Of a stretch of DNA of 64,000 nt, positions 35,000 to 45,148 are shown one piece after another; the stretch's first letter is position 1; the number at the start of each line of letters is the position of its first letter. A model generated the notes under the pieces. It did not search any database and was not told where the DNA came from. It was given only the letters and a program-made list of their open reading frames with translations. Source of the DNA: Thermus hydrothermalis (GTDB taxonomy: Bacteria; Deinococcota; Deinococci; Deinococcales; Thermaceae); assembly GCF_022760925.1 (NCBI RefSeq), contig NZ_JAKTNT010000003.1, positions 62,001 through 126,000 of the forward strand, read 5' to 3'. Position numbers and translations under genes: made by a program.

Positions 35000-35575
35000 A
35001 TGATCTACCCCATCCGCCTCTATGGGGACCCCGTGCTGCGCCGCAAGGCCCAGCCCGTGCGGGACTTTTCCCGGGTGAAGAAGCTCGCCGAGGACATGCT
35101 GGAAACCATGTTTGACGCCCGGGGGGTGGGCCTTGCCGCCCCGCAGATTGGGCTTTCCGAGCGCCTATTTGTGGCGGTGGAGTACGCCGACGAGCCCGAC
35201 GAGGAAGAAAGGCCCCTTCGCGACCTGGTGCGCCGGGTCTACGTGGTGGCGAACCCCGTCCTCCTCCACCGGGAGGGGGAGGTGGAGGGCACGGAGGGGT
35301 GCCTATCCCTCCCTGGCCTCTACTCCGAGGAGGTGCCCCGGGCGGAGCGCATCCGGGTGGCCTACCAGGACGAGGAGGGCACCCCCCGCACCTTGGAGCT
35401 GGAGGGCTACATGGCCCGGGTTTTCCAGCACGAGATGGACCACCTGGACGGGATCCTTTTCTTTGAGCGCCTGCCTCGCCCTAAGCGGGAAGCCTTCTTG
35501 GAGGAGAACCGGGCGGAGCTGGCCCGGATGCAGAAGGAGGCCCGGGCGCTCCTTAAGGAGCTTTCCCGGCGATGA
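35000..35575 (+). CDS. def: peptide deformylase
   Basis: 191 residues with the three motifs GVGLAAPQIG, EGCLSLPG and QHEMDHLDG (Cys and two His bind the metal). Removes N-formyl from nascent proteins. An internal leaderless promoter TACAAT (34987-34992) ends 7 bases before ATG, so def-fmt can be transcribed apart from cdaA. Confidence 0.96.
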   Translation: MIYPIRLYGDPVLRRKAQPVRDFSRVKKLAEDMLETMFDARGVGLAAPQIGLSERLFVAVEYADEPDEEERPLRDLVRRVYVVANPVLLHREGEVEGTEGCLSLPGLYSEEVPRAERIRVAYQDEEGTPRTLELEGYMARVFQHEMDHLDGILFFERLPRPKREAFLEENRAELARMQKEARALLKELSRR

Positions 35576-36486
35576 GGGTGGCTTTCTTCGGCACCCCGGC
35601 GTGGGCGGTGCCGGTGCTGGACGCCCTAAACCGGCACCATCAGGTGGTCCTGGTGGTGACCCAGCCGGACAAACCCCAGGGGCGGGGCCTAAGGCCCACG
35701 CCGAGTCCCGTGGCCCAGTACGCCGAGGCCCACGGGCTTCCCCTCCTAAAACCCGAGCGGCTTAAGGGAAACGAGGCCTTTCTAAAGGCTTTCCGGGAGG
35801 CTGCCCCCGAGGTGGCGGTCACCGCCGCTTACGGGAAGATCCTGCCCCGGGAGGTCCTCGAGGTCCCCCCCTACGGTTTCCTCAACCTCCACCCCTCCCT
35901 CCTCCCCAAGTACCGGGGCCCGGCCCCCGTGCCCTGGGCCCTCATCCGGGGGGAGAAGGAAACGGGGGTGGCCATCATGAAGACGGAAGAGGGGGTGGAC
36001 ACCGGGCCCCTCTACGCCCTCTGGCGCACGGAGATCGCCCCCCACGAGGACGCCCTCACCCTTTCCGAGCGCCTACGGGACAAGGGGATAGAGCTCCTCC
36101 TCCGGGTGCTCCAGGACCTCCCCCACCTCACCCCTACGCCCCAAGAGGGCGAGCCCTCCTACGCCCCCCTCCTCACCAAGGAGGAAGGGCGGATCCGCTT
36201 TGCGGATAGCGCCCAGGCCATCTACAACCGCCACCGGGGGGTGCAGCCCTGGCCCGGGAGCTACTTCTTCCATGGGGGCAAGCGGGTCAAGGTCCTCGCC
36301 CTGCGGCCCGAGCCCGGGGAGGGGGAGCCTGGGGTGGTGCAGGCGGTGGACCGGGAAGGGGTCTTGGTGGGCACCGGGGAGGGACTTATCCGCCTCCTCC
36401 AGGTCCAGCCCGAGGGCAAGCGCCCCATGCCCGCCGCCGACTGGGCCCGGGGGTACGGGGTCGTCCCCGGGACCCGGCTCGGCTAG
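35572..36486 (+). CDS. fmt: methionyl-tRNA formyltransferase
   Basis: 304 residues. Formylates initiator Met-tRNA with 10-formyl-THF. Catalytic Asn-His-Asp set in LNLHPSLLPKYRGPAP and TEEGVDTGP. Overlaps def by ATGA; ends with CTAG shared with the convergent gene. Confidence 0.95.
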   Translation: MRVAFFGTPAWAVPVLDALNRHHQVVLVVTQPDKPQGRGLRPTPSPVAQYAEAHGLPLLKPERLKGNEAFLKAFREAAPEVAVTAAYGKILPREVLEVPPYGFLNLHPSLLPKYRGPAPVPWALIRGEKETGVAIMKTEEGVDTGPLYALWRTEIAPHEDALTLSERLRDKGIELLLRVLQDLPHLTPTPQEGEPSYAPLLTKEEGRIRFADSAQAIYNRHRGVQPWPGSYFFHGGKRVKVLALRPEPGEGEPGVVQAVDREGVLVGTGEGLIRLLQVQPEGKRPMPAADWARGYGVVPGTRLG

Positions 36487-38156
36487 AACTCCTCGTCCCA
36501 CTCCACGATGGTCTCGCTCGTCAGGGTGGTGGCGGGGCGCTCGGCGGTGCCCGGCACCTCTTCCCCCCGTTCCTTCAGAAGGCCGAACTGGGCGGCGATG
36601 CCCCTAAGCCCCGCCCCGGCGAAGGCCACCACCAGGAAGACGGTGAGCCCCCAGGCCAGGTACGGGATGAGGCCCTGACCGATGGAAAGGTTGGCGAGGA
36701 AGCCCAGGAAGGGCAGGTTGCCGTAATCGGCCATGACCGAGCCGAAGTAAGAGAGCCCCTCAGCCAAGATGGGCAGGAAGAGGAAAAGGAAAGCCAGGCC
36801 CAGGAGGTTCCAGTACACGTTCCGCCCGCCGAAGGTGAGGCGGATAAGGTAAAGGGGAAAGAGGCTTAGGGCAGCTGCCAGGAGGAAGAAAACGGCCCGA
36901 GGAACCCCCGCCGTTTGGGCCAGGAGAAGCTTCAGAAAGAGCCAGGGGTTTTGGCTGGGACCCTGGCTAAAAGTTCGCTTTAGCTCTTCCAGGGCTTCGT
37001 ATACCACCAGGGCGTCTAGGGCGCGGATACCCGTTGCCCCTGAGAGGTGGACCAAGGTGCGGGAAACCTGGTCGGTAAGGGTGGGGTGGATTACGGCGAA
37101 GACGGGCTCGAGGTCGGCGCGGAACCGCCACAGTGCGCGGTCTAAGTGGTACCTTCCCTCGGCGAGGTTGCCCCGCCCCAAGGTAGCGATGGCGAGACCC
37201 ACCTCTGCTTGCACTTGGTTTAGGGCTTCCAACAGTTCAAAGTTGTAGTTGTAGCCCAAGGTGTAGGCTTGGCGGCGCACCGCCTCCGCTGTAGCCCGGT
37301 CCATCCAAGGGGGAGTATAGAAGGTCTCCACCGAGGAGCTTGCTGGGGACGTTTCCGCAGGCGGAGTAGGGGAGGGTTGGGGAGGACGGGAGGGTGGGGC
37401 GGATGGGCTCGGGGAAGGTGGGTTTTGGGCAGGAGGGGGGGTGGTTTGCGTGCGAGGGATAGCGGCCAGGAGGGCCTTGCGCCAGGCGGCCACCTGGTTC
37501 AAAAGCCGCTCCACCTCGGGGCGGAACGCTTCCCCGGCAGAAACCTTGGCCAAAGCCTGGATGAAGTCCTGGGCCTTCAGGGTGCTTTGCGGGCTATCCT
37601 GGACCACCAAAAAGCGGGCGTAGGCCCGGGCCAGGGCCAGGTAAGCCTCGGGTCTCGAGGCCGCCCCCAAGGCCTTGCTTAGATCCTCGGCCATCGCCTG
37701 GAGGAAAAGGGCCTCGAGGCGGCGCCTGGCCTCCTCGGCCCCCAAGCCTTGGACCCCTTGGAGGAGGGAGGGGGATAGGCCCGTGGCGCGCGCCAGGCGG
37801 CTTAGGTAGGCGGGCTTATCCTGGGCTCCCGCCTGGAAGAAGCCGTCGTAAAGCGCCTTGCCCATGAGGTGGCGGACGAGGAGGAGGCGGGCTTCTAGAT
37901 CGGCCCGGCTTTTCTGCACCACCGCCTGCCGTAGGCCCTCGAGGTTATTCAAAATGGCGTCCCGGATCACGGAAGGAAGGCCCTCCGCCTCCTGGCGCAA
38001 GAGGCTTTGCGCCCGGTCCAAGGCGGCCAGGGCCTGGGTGGGGTTGGCGAGGCCCACCTGGGCCAGGGCTTCCTCCAGGCGGTCGTACGCCTGGGGCAGG
38101 GGAGCGGCTAGGGCCGGAAGGACAAGGGCCAGAACCAGGGAAAGCCATCCTCTCAT
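36483..38156 (-). CDS. large envelope protein of unknown function
   Basis: 557 residues: signal peptide (LSLVLALVLPALAAP), helical domain (about 20-230), Pro/Ser linker (about 240-290), a second helical domain (about 295-410) that looks like a repeat of the first (QVGLA...LDRA pattern in both), then about four membrane helices (about 420-530) and a cytoplasmic acidic tail. A weak resemblance to the duplicated helical part of FTR1-type proteins, but the REXXE iron motif is absent. Coding DNA is less GC-biased than its neighbours. Overlaps the upstream gene by ATGA. Confidence 0.6.
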   Translation of the reverse strand: MRGWLSLVLALVLPALAAPLPQAYDRLEEALAQVGLANPTQALAALDRAQSLLRQEAEGLPSVIRDAILNNLEGLRQAVVQKSRADLEARLLLVRHLMGKALYDGFFQAGAQDKPAYLSRLARATGLSPSLLQGVQGLGAEEARRRLEALFLQAMAEDLSKALGAASRPEAYLALARAYARFLVVQDSPQSTLKAQDFIQALAKVSAGEAFRPEVERLLNQVAAWRKALLAAIPRTQTTPPPAQNPPSPSPSAPPSRPPQPSPTPPAETSPASSSVETFYTPPWMDRATAEAVRRQAYTLGYNYNFELLEALNQVQAEVGLAIATLGRGNLAEGRYHLDRALWRFRADLEPVFAVIHPTLTDQVSRTLVHLSGATGIRALDALVVYEALEELKRTFSQGPSQNPWLFLKLLLAQTAGVPRAVFFLLAAALSLFPLYLIRLTFGGRNVYWNLLGLAFLFLFLPILAEGLSYFGSVMADYGNLPFLGFLANLSIGQGLIPYLAWGLTVFLVVAFAGAGLRGIAAQFGLLKERGEEVPGTAERPATTLTSETIVEWDEEF

Positions 38157-38761
38157 CCGCTGACCTCCCTAAAGGGTACAAGCCGCCTAAGGGCGTGGAG
38201 CAGGCGGCCGATGTTGGTGTCCTTGCGGGCCAGAAGGCCCACGTACCCGAGGCTTAAGGGCCTTAGGGCCACCAGGTTTTCCTGGAGGAGGGCGTAGAAA
38301 ACCCCGTAGCCTTGGCGGGCGAGGAGGTGATGAACGAGGTCCAAAGGGATGGGCTCCCCGGCGAAAAGCTCCTCCTTGCCGCCTTTGCCGGCCACCACCA
38401 CCCCCAGCACCCCCTCCAGGCGGGCAAGCCGCCTCGCCAGGTGCTCCCGGGCGGCGGGGTTCTCGAGGTCCACCACCTCCTCCAAGAGGGCTTCCTCTTC
38501 CTCGGTTTCCTCGTCTTCCCCTTGGACCTCCTGGAGGGCGAGTTGTTTTAGTTCCCGCACCAAAGCCTTAAGCTCAGGAGGCATCTCGCGAAAGGGGAGA
38601 AGGCGGCCAAGCTCGGGCCAAAGGTTCGCCTCAATGAGCCGCGCCCACTCCCCTGGCGTGGCGGGTTTCCTGGGACCTAGGGCCCGGGCGAGTAGGTTCT
38701 CCGCGGCCAGGGGCGAGATATACCGGCTCAGGATTTGTAAAAGGCTTTCCTCCATAGGCAT
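38153..38761 (-). CDS. cytoplasmic protein with possible roadblock-like C-terminal domain
   Basis: 202 residues from ATG 38761 (an ATG at 38797 is possible but lies before a TACACT -10 at 38788-38793). N-terminal helical half with an acidic run (about 80-95), then a segment GVLGVVVAGKGGKEELF ... LVALRPLSLGYVGLLA ... NIGRLLHALRRL that follows the roadblock/LC7 strand-helix order. Paired with the 557-residue envelope protein. Function unknown. Confidence 0.55.
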   Translation of the reverse strand: MPMEESLLQILSRYISPLAAENLLARALGPRKPATPGEWARLIEANLWPELGRLLPFREMPPELKALVRELKQLALQEVQGEDEETEEEEALLEEVVDLENPAAREHLARRLARLEGVLGVVVAGKGGKEELFAGEPIPLDLVHHLLARQGYGVFYALLQENLVALRPLSLGYVGLLARKDTNIGRLLHALRRLVPFREVSG

Positions 38762-38768
38762 CAGGGGC

Positions 38769-38797
38769 TTGCCAATCCGCCCTTTAGAGTGTACCAT
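38769..38797 (+). promoter_or_regulatory. promoter of the Gln-Glu-Glu tRNA cluster
   Basis: TTGCCA (38769-38774), 17-base spacer, TACCAT (38792-38797), directed into the tRNA genes. A 6-base hairpin GCCCGA/TCGGGC (38806-38821) precedes the first tRNA. Confidence 0.6.
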
Positions 38798-38829
38798 AAC
38801 GTCTGCCCGAGGGATCGGGCGCCCGCCGC

Positions 38830-38903
38830 TGGGGTGTCGTCTAACGGCAGGACAGCGGACTCTGGATCCGCCGGTCGTGGTTCGAGTCCACGCACCCCAG
38901 CCA
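38830..38903 (+). tRNA. tRNA-Gln (CUG)
   Basis: Full cloverleaf: acceptor TGGGGTG/CACCCCA, T-arm GGTTCGAGTCC, anticodon loop CTCTGGA giving CUG, discriminator G and encoded CCA. Confidence 0.95.
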
Positions 38904-38910
38904 AACGTTT

Positions 38911-38985
38911 GGCCCCATCGACTAGTGGTTAGGTCACCGCCCTTTCAAGGCGGCGGCGGGGGTTCGAATCCCCCTGGGGTCACCA
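38911..38985 (+). tRNA. tRNA-Glu (UUC)
   Basis: Acceptor GGCCCCA/TGGGGTC, anticodon loop CTTTCAA giving UUC, GGTTCGAATCC T-arm, encoded CCA. Separated from tRNA-Gln by 7 bases that form a 14-base palindrome with the tRNA ends. Confidence 0.95.
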
Positions 38986-38990
38986 GGAGC

Positions 38991-39097
38991 AGTCCGAGCC
39001 GCACGCGGCCCCATCGTCTAGAGGCCTAGGACACGGCCCTCTCAAGGCCGAGACGGGGGTTCGAATCCCCCTGGGGTCACCAGGAGCGGCTCGGATT
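38991..39097 (+). other. 12-bp stem enclosing tRNA-Glu(CUC)
   Basis: Bases 38991-39002 can pair with 39086-39097 (one G-U), leaving only 4 and 3 bases between the stem and the tRNA. A TTTTAT follows at 39100. It may be a processing stem or a terminator using the tRNA as its loop. Confidence 0.6.
39007..39082 (+). tRNA. tRNA-Glu (CUC)
   Basis: Same acceptor and T-arm as the preceding tRNA-Glu; anticodon loop CTCTCAA gives CUC; encoded CCA. Likely a duplicate that diverged in the anticodon and D arms. Confidence 0.95.
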
Positions 39098-39108
39098 GCT
39101 TTTATCCC

Positions 39109-39173
39109 TTGACAGAAAGGAAGCCTTCCGCCAAACTGGGTTCGCTATATACCCCCCATAGGTATATGGGGGT
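39109..39173 (+). promoter_or_regulatory. trxB: trxB promoter with C5/G5 inverted repeat
   Basis: A consensus TTGACA (39109-39114) with a weak -10 CAAACT 17 bases on (39132-39137) or TATATA at 39146. Just downstream is a perfect inverted repeat, CCCCCATA (39153-39160), 4-base gap, TATGGGGG (39165-39172), inside a TATACC..GGGGTGTA frame resembling CsoR/CstR operators. It would cover the transcription start or form a leader hairpin. Confidence 0.6.
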
Positions 39174-39200
39174 GTAGGCTAAAGGCTAAGGAGGGGAAGG

Positions 39201-40187
39201 ATGGAGTTTTCCTTGGCAGGCCTTGCGGCAACCGGCAATGCGGAGGAGCGCTACGACGTGGTCATCATCGGCGGGGGGCCAGCGGGCCTTACCGCCGGCA
39301 TCTACGCGGGCCGGGCGGGCCTCAAGACGGTCATCGTGGAAAAGGGCCTGCCCGGAGGGCAGATCGCCCAGACCGAGGAGGTGGAAAACTACCCGGGCTT
39401 CCCCGAGGGCATTTCCGGGCCCGAGCTCGCAAGCCGCATGGTGCAGCAGGCGGAGAAGTTCGGGGCCCGGATCGTCATGGACGAGGTCTTGGGGGTAGAG
39501 CCCCTGGAGGAAGGCTTCCTGGTCCGGGGCTTTGAGCGGGCGTACCCTACCCGGGTGGTCATCGTCGCCACAGGGGCTAACCCCAGGCGGCTTGGGGTAC
39601 CGGGGGAGGACAAGTTCTACGGCCGCGGGGTTTCCACCTGCGCCACCTGCGACGGCTTCTTCTACCGGGACAAGGAGGTGGTGGTGGTGGGCGGCGGGGA
39701 CGCCGCCGTGGAGGAGGGGCTTTTCCTCACCAAGTTCGCCCGCAAGGTGACCCTGGTCCACCGCCGGGACGAGCTTAGGGCCAACAAGGTGGCCCAAGCC
39801 CGGGCCTTCCAAAACCCCAAGATGCACTTCCTCTTCTCCCACGTGGTCACGGAGATCCTGGGCGAGGAACAGGTGACGGGGGTGCGGCTTAAGAACCTGA
39901 AGACAGGGGAGGAGTACGTCTACCCCACGGACGGGGTCTTCGTCTTCATCGGCCACGAGCCCAACACCGGCTTCCTCAAGGGCGTGGTGGAACTCAGGCC
40001 CGACGGCTACGTGGCCGTGCGGGACGAGGTCTACACCTCGGTTCCGGGCATCTTCGCCGCCGGGGACGTGGCCGACCCCATCTACCGCCAGCTCACCACC
40101 AGCGTGGGGGCGGGTACCCGGGCGGCCATGACGGCGGAGAAGTACCTGGCGGAGAAGGCCGAGCGGAAGGAGCGGGCGAAACCTTAA
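39201..40187 (+). CDS. trxB: thioredoxin reductase
   Basis: 328 residues: FAD motif [19 protein letters not shown], redox CATCDG (about 150), NADPH motif [11 protein letters not shown] and C-terminal AAGDVAD. Reduces thioredoxin with NADPH. ATG 39201 has a strong AGGAGG and a leader of about 55 bases, unlike most neighbours. Confidence 0.94.
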   Translation: MEFSLAGLAATGNAEERYDVVIIGGGPAGLTAGIYAGRAGLKTVIVEKGLPGGQIAQTEEVENYPGFPEGISGPELASRMVQQAEKFGARIVMDEVLGVEPLEEGFLVRGFERAYPTRVVIVATGANPRRLGVPGEDKFYGRGVSTCATCDGFFYRDKEVVVVGGGDAAVEEGLFLTKFARKVTLVHRRDELRANKVAQARAFQNPKMHFLFSHVVTEILGEEQVTGVRLKNLKTGEEYVYPTDGVFVFIGHEPNTGFLKGVVELRPDGYVAVRDEVYTSVPGIFAAGDVADPIYRQLTTSVGAGTRAAMTAEKYLAEKAERKERAKP

Positions 40188-40197
40188 GGCCTCAGGC

Positions 40198-41421
40198 GTG
40201 GCCCGGTTCTGGCTTGCCCTAGCCCTTCTAGGGGGCGTTGCCCTGGGGGCTTCGCCCATCCTCTACCTTCCCTTGGACGACCGCCCGCCCAACTGGGCCC
40301 CCTGTACCTGGGGGCTTGTCCTTTGCCCGCCCAAGGCGGCCTATCGGGGGACGGAAGGGGCGGACCTGGCGGCCCTTAGGGAATGGCTCCTGGCCACCCC
40401 CGGCGCAGCCTTGGTGGCCAGCCTGGATGCCTTGGCCTATGGCGGGCTTTTGGCAAGCCGCCACCTGGACCTCCCTGCCGAGGACGCCTTGGCCCGCCTT
40501 GGGCCCCTCCTGGCCTGGAGGGTGCGCCATGGGGGGAAGCTCTTCCTCTTCGGCGTGGTGCCCCGCTTTGACGCCACCCAAAGGGAACGCAACCTCCGGG
40601 TACTCCAGGTCCTCGCCCCTTGGTCCCGCCTGAGGGGACTTTACCTGGAAGCGGTCTGGGACGATGCCCTGCGGGGCTCGCCCGCGCCCAGGGAGGCCCA
40701 GGCCCTCCCTTACCCGAGCCGCCCGGGGGCGGACGAGGCGGGGCAGGTCCTCCTCCTTCGGGCCCTTTCCCCGGGGCTTAGGGTGGCGGTGGCCTACGAG
40801 GAAGGGACCTTGGCGGAGCGCACCACCCCTTACGAGGCCCTGCCCTTGAGGGAAACGGTAAGGCGGCTTCTAAGAAGCGCCGGCGCGGAGGAGGTGGCCC
40901 TGGAGGCCAATCCCCATTTAGTCCTTTACGTCTACGGGGGCAAAAACCCAAGGAAGGCCACCCAAGACCTCCTCCGCCTGATGGCCCGGCACCCCGTGGC
41001 CCTGGCGGACCTTTCCCGGGTAAACCGGGGGGATGCGGGCCTCATGGGCTACCTCCAGGCCCTGGGGCTTTACGGCCGACTTGCCGCCTACGCCGCTTGG
41101 GGTACCCCGGCCAACAACCTGGGAAGCGCCCTGGCCCAAGGAGGGCTTTTCCGGAAGGACCCAAAGGGGCGCCTATGGCGTTTGGCCGAGGCCTACTTCG
41201 CCTACTGGTGGGGGGAGGTGGGGCGGCCTTGGGTGCGGGGCCGCTTTGCGGAGCCTTTAGGCGAGGAGGCCCTTGGGGTGGCTTCCCTCTGGCCCTATGT
41301 GGCGTGGGAAGGCCACCGGATAGACCTTAAAGCCCTCGCTTTCCCCTGGCGCCGCGCTTTTGAGGCGGAGGCCCGGCTGGACCTCATCCCGCTAGCTTTT
41401 CCCTTCCGCCTGGTAGAGTAA
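40198..41421 (+). CDS. DUF4127 family exported protein
   Basis: 407 residues with signal peptide (FWLALALLGGVALG) and the family opener ILYLPLDDRPPNW. Further conserved stretches ASLDALAYGGLLASR and WGTPANNLGSALAQG. Family function is unknown; fold suggests an enzyme outside the cytoplasm. GTG 40198, 10 bases after trxB and probably in its transcript. Confidence 0.8.
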   Translation: MARFWLALALLGGVALGASPILYLPLDDRPPNWAPCTWGLVLCPPKAAYRGTEGADLAALREWLLATPGAALVASLDALAYGGLLASRHLDLPAEDALARLGPLLAWRVRHGGKLFLFGVVPRFDATQRERNLRVLQVLAPWSRLRGLYLEAVWDDALRGSPAPREAQALPYPSRPGADEAGQVLLLRALSPGLRVAVAYEEGTLAERTTPYEALPLRETVRRLLRSAGAEEVALEANPHLVLYVYGGKNPRKATQDLLRLMARHPVALADLSRVNRGDAGLMGYLQALGLYGRLAAYAAWGTPANNLGSALAQGGLFRKDPKGRLWRLAEAYFAYWWGEVGRPWVRGRFAEPLGEEALGVASLWPYVAWEGHRIDLKALAFPWRRAFEAEARLDLIPLAFPFRLVE

Positions 41422-41429
41422 GGGGCGTC

Positions 41430-42998
41430 ATGGCCCAAGGGGTGCTGGAGCTAAAACGCCTGCAGGCTCTGGCGCAAGCCTGGCGGCTTCTAGCCCCTCT
41501 AGAGCGGCGGGAAGCGGTGTTCCGCCAGGTGGTGGAGGCCGCTAAGGCCCAGACCCGGGCGGTTTCCGTCCTGCTCTTCCTGTACCGGCCGGAGGAGGAC
41601 GTTCTGGAACTGGTGGCGGCGGAGGGGCTTTCCCGGGATCGGGTGGGTTTTCGTTTGCCGCGTGGCAAAGGGGTTTCCTGGGTAGTTTTGGAAAGCGGGG
41701 AGCCCCTCTATATACCCGATGTTTCCCAAGACCCCAGGGTGGTTTTCCTAACCGGTCACCCGCAGCCTGGGGTTTACCTAGGGGTTCCCCTTCGGGACCC
41801 GGAGGGTAGGGTGCTGGGGGTGCTTTCCATGGACACCGCTGGGGGGGTAGGGGAGATCCTTCCCGAGGAGCGGTTCTGGCTCCAGGCCCTGGCGGAGGCT
41901 GCGGGGGTGGTTCTGGGCCGCATAGCGGCTTTGGAGAAGGCCCGGGAGGAGACGGAACGCACCCAGGCTCTTCTGGAGCTTTCCCTCGCCCTAGAAAGCG
42001 CTCGGGATCCGCTCGTGATGGCCCAGGAGGCCTTGGAGACCCTGCTCAAGCTAACCCCCTACCACGGGGGAGCTCTTTACCTTTTCCAAGGGGGGCGGGT
42101 GCGGCCGGCAGTGGTGGCGGGCCGCTACCCCCCGGGCTTCCCCCGGCTCTATGTGGAGCACCCCATCCGCTTCGGCGAGGGGCTTCTGGGCCACCCCCGG
42201 CTTTGGGAAGGGCCCATCTATGTGGAGGACTACGCCACGTTTCCCGGGGCCTTGAGGCCCTATGCGGAAGCGGGGTTGCGCTCGGCCCTCCTGGTACCCC
42301 TGAAGCCCGAGGGGCGGCGATACGGGGTGCTGGCTCTGGGCTCTTTTGGCGAGCGGGTGCCCTACCGTGGGGAGGACGAGGCGGTTTTGCAGATGGTGGC
42401 CAAGCGGCTGGAGGAGGCTTTGGAGCGGCTTTTCCACCTGCGGGTCCTGAGGGCCACGCGGGAGGCGGCCCTAAAGGCGCTTTCCCGGGTTCTGGAGTAC
42501 CGGGACCTGGAAACCCAGGGGCACACGGAGCGGGTGGCGGAGCTTTCCCTTCGCTTGGGCCGGGCTTTGGGGTTCCCGGACCTCGAGGGCCTCCGCCTGG
42601 GCGCCTACTTCCACGACCTGGGCAAGCTGGCCCTGCCCGACGAGATCCTGCGCAAGCCCGCCGCCCTTTCCACGGGGGAGTGGAAGGTGGTGAAAACCCA
42701 TCCCGAGGTGGGCTTGGAGATCCTGCGGAACCTCCCCTTTCTCCCCCAGACCGCTCTAAATGTGGTCCTCTACCATCATGAGCGCTTTGACGGCTCCGGC
42801 TACCCCTTTGGCCTAAAGGGGGAGGCCATTCCCTTGGAGGCCCGTATCTTCGCCGTGGTGGACGTCTACGATGCCCTGGTGTCCGAGCGCCCTTACAAGC
42901 GGGCCTGGACGAAGGAGAAGGCCTTGGAAGAGCTCCGGGCCCAGGCGGGGAAGAGCCTGGACCCGGAGGTGGTGGCGAAATTTCTGGAGATTGTCTAG
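41430..42998 (+). CDS. GAF-GAF-HD-GYP cyclic-di-GMP phosphodiesterase
   Basis: 522 residues: two GAF sensory domains (about 25-170 and 190-330), a short coiled linker, then HD-GYP (about 345-520) with GHTERVAELS, YFHDLGKLALPD, KTHPEVG, YHHERFDGSGYP and DVYDAL. Metal ligands and the GYP triad are intact, so it should degrade c-di-GMP in response to a GAF ligand. Its stop abuts the convergent glmS stop with no gap. Confidence 0.9.
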   Translation: MAQGVLELKRLQALAQAWRLLAPLERREAVFRQVVEAAKAQTRAVSVLLFLYRPEEDVLELVAAEGLSRDRVGFRLPRGKGVSWVVLESGEPLYIPDVSQDPRVVFLTGHPQPGVYLGVPLRDPEGRVLGVLSMDTAGGVGEILPEERFWLQALAEAAGVVLGRIAALEKAREETERTQALLELSLALESARDPLVMAQEALETLLKLTPYHGGALYLFQGGRVRPAVVAGRYPPGFPRLYVEHPIRFGEGLLGHPRLWEGPIYVEDYATFPGALRPYAEAGLRSALLVPLKPEGRRYGVLALGSFGERVPYRGEDEAVLQMVAKRLEEALERLFHLRVLRATREAALKALSRVLEYRDLETQGHTERVAELSLRLGRALGFPDLEGLRLGAYFHDLGKLALPDEILRKPAALSTGEWKVVKTHPEVGLEILRNLPFLPQTALNVVLYHHERFDGSGYPFGLKGEAIPLEARIFAVVDVYDALVSERPYKRAWTKEKALEELRAQAGKSLDPEVVAKFLEIV

Positions 42999-44813
<1,815 letters not shown>

Positions 44814-44858
44814 GTTTACTCCTTCTGCGAGGGCAGCGTGCCCTCGTTTCCTAGCTTC

Positions 44859-45037
44859 GCCCTGCCCCCCGGTTGTCCCCCCCTCGCGGGGCTGGCTTTC
44901 CCGGAAGGCTTTGCTCAGGCGGGCGGGGCGGGCACACCCCGGGCGGCATCCGCGGATTTCTCGATCTTTCCCGGCCTCGCCGGTAATCCCCTCATGGGGT
45001 CCGCCACCTCGTGAGGTCCTTTGGGACCCCCTGCGCT
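44859..45037 (-). ncRNA. glmS self-cleaving ribozyme, with extra hairpins
   Basis: Reading the minus strand: cleavage A|GCGC (A 45037, G1 45036), P1 (GGGGTCC-CAAA-GGACCTC), ACGAGG, P2 (GGCGG 45005-45001 with CCGCC 44946-44942), ATCGAGAAATCCGCGGATG (44965-44947) core, and a P3/P4 region with a GNRA-capped CCCC/GGGG hairpin closing at 44859. These match the glmS ribozyme order and spacing, upstream of glmS. Between P2 and ATCGA lie 35 bases (45000-44966) with two hairpins where other ribozymes have about three. An alternative fold pairs GGGGTCC with GGACCCC and uses a second GGCGAGG; both keep the catalytic core. Confidence 0.85.
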
Positions 45038-45088
45038 TCCCGCCTTCCCAAGACCCGTTTCACGCCAGCCTTCCACCTCCTCGCCGGG

Positions 45089-45094
45089 AGTATA
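45089..45094 (-). promoter_or_regulatory. glmS: -10 element for the glmS ribozyme-glmS transcript
   Basis: TATACT on the minus strand; start would fall near 45082, about 45 bases before the ribozyme cleavage site. No clear -35. It lies 24 bases from the divergent slpA -35. Confidence 0.55.
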
Positions 45095-45117
45095 GCAAAA
45101 GCTTAAGGTGCGGGGGC

Positions 45118-45147
45118 TTGACAGGGGTTGTGTGAGGCTTTTATGAT
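45118..45147 (+). promoter_or_regulatory. slpA: slpA promoter
   Basis: Consensus TTGACA (45118-45123), 18-base spacer, TATGAT (45142-45147). Start near 45154, giving a leader of about 130 bases. The strongest -35 in the window, as expected for an S-layer gene. Confidence 0.8.
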
Positions 45148-45148
45148 A

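Noticed and set aside
38900-38913. 14-base palindrome between tRNA-Gln and tRNA-Glu as an integration site
   Set aside because: It is built from the CCA end of one tRNA and the first bases of the next; there is no integrase or direct repeat nearby.
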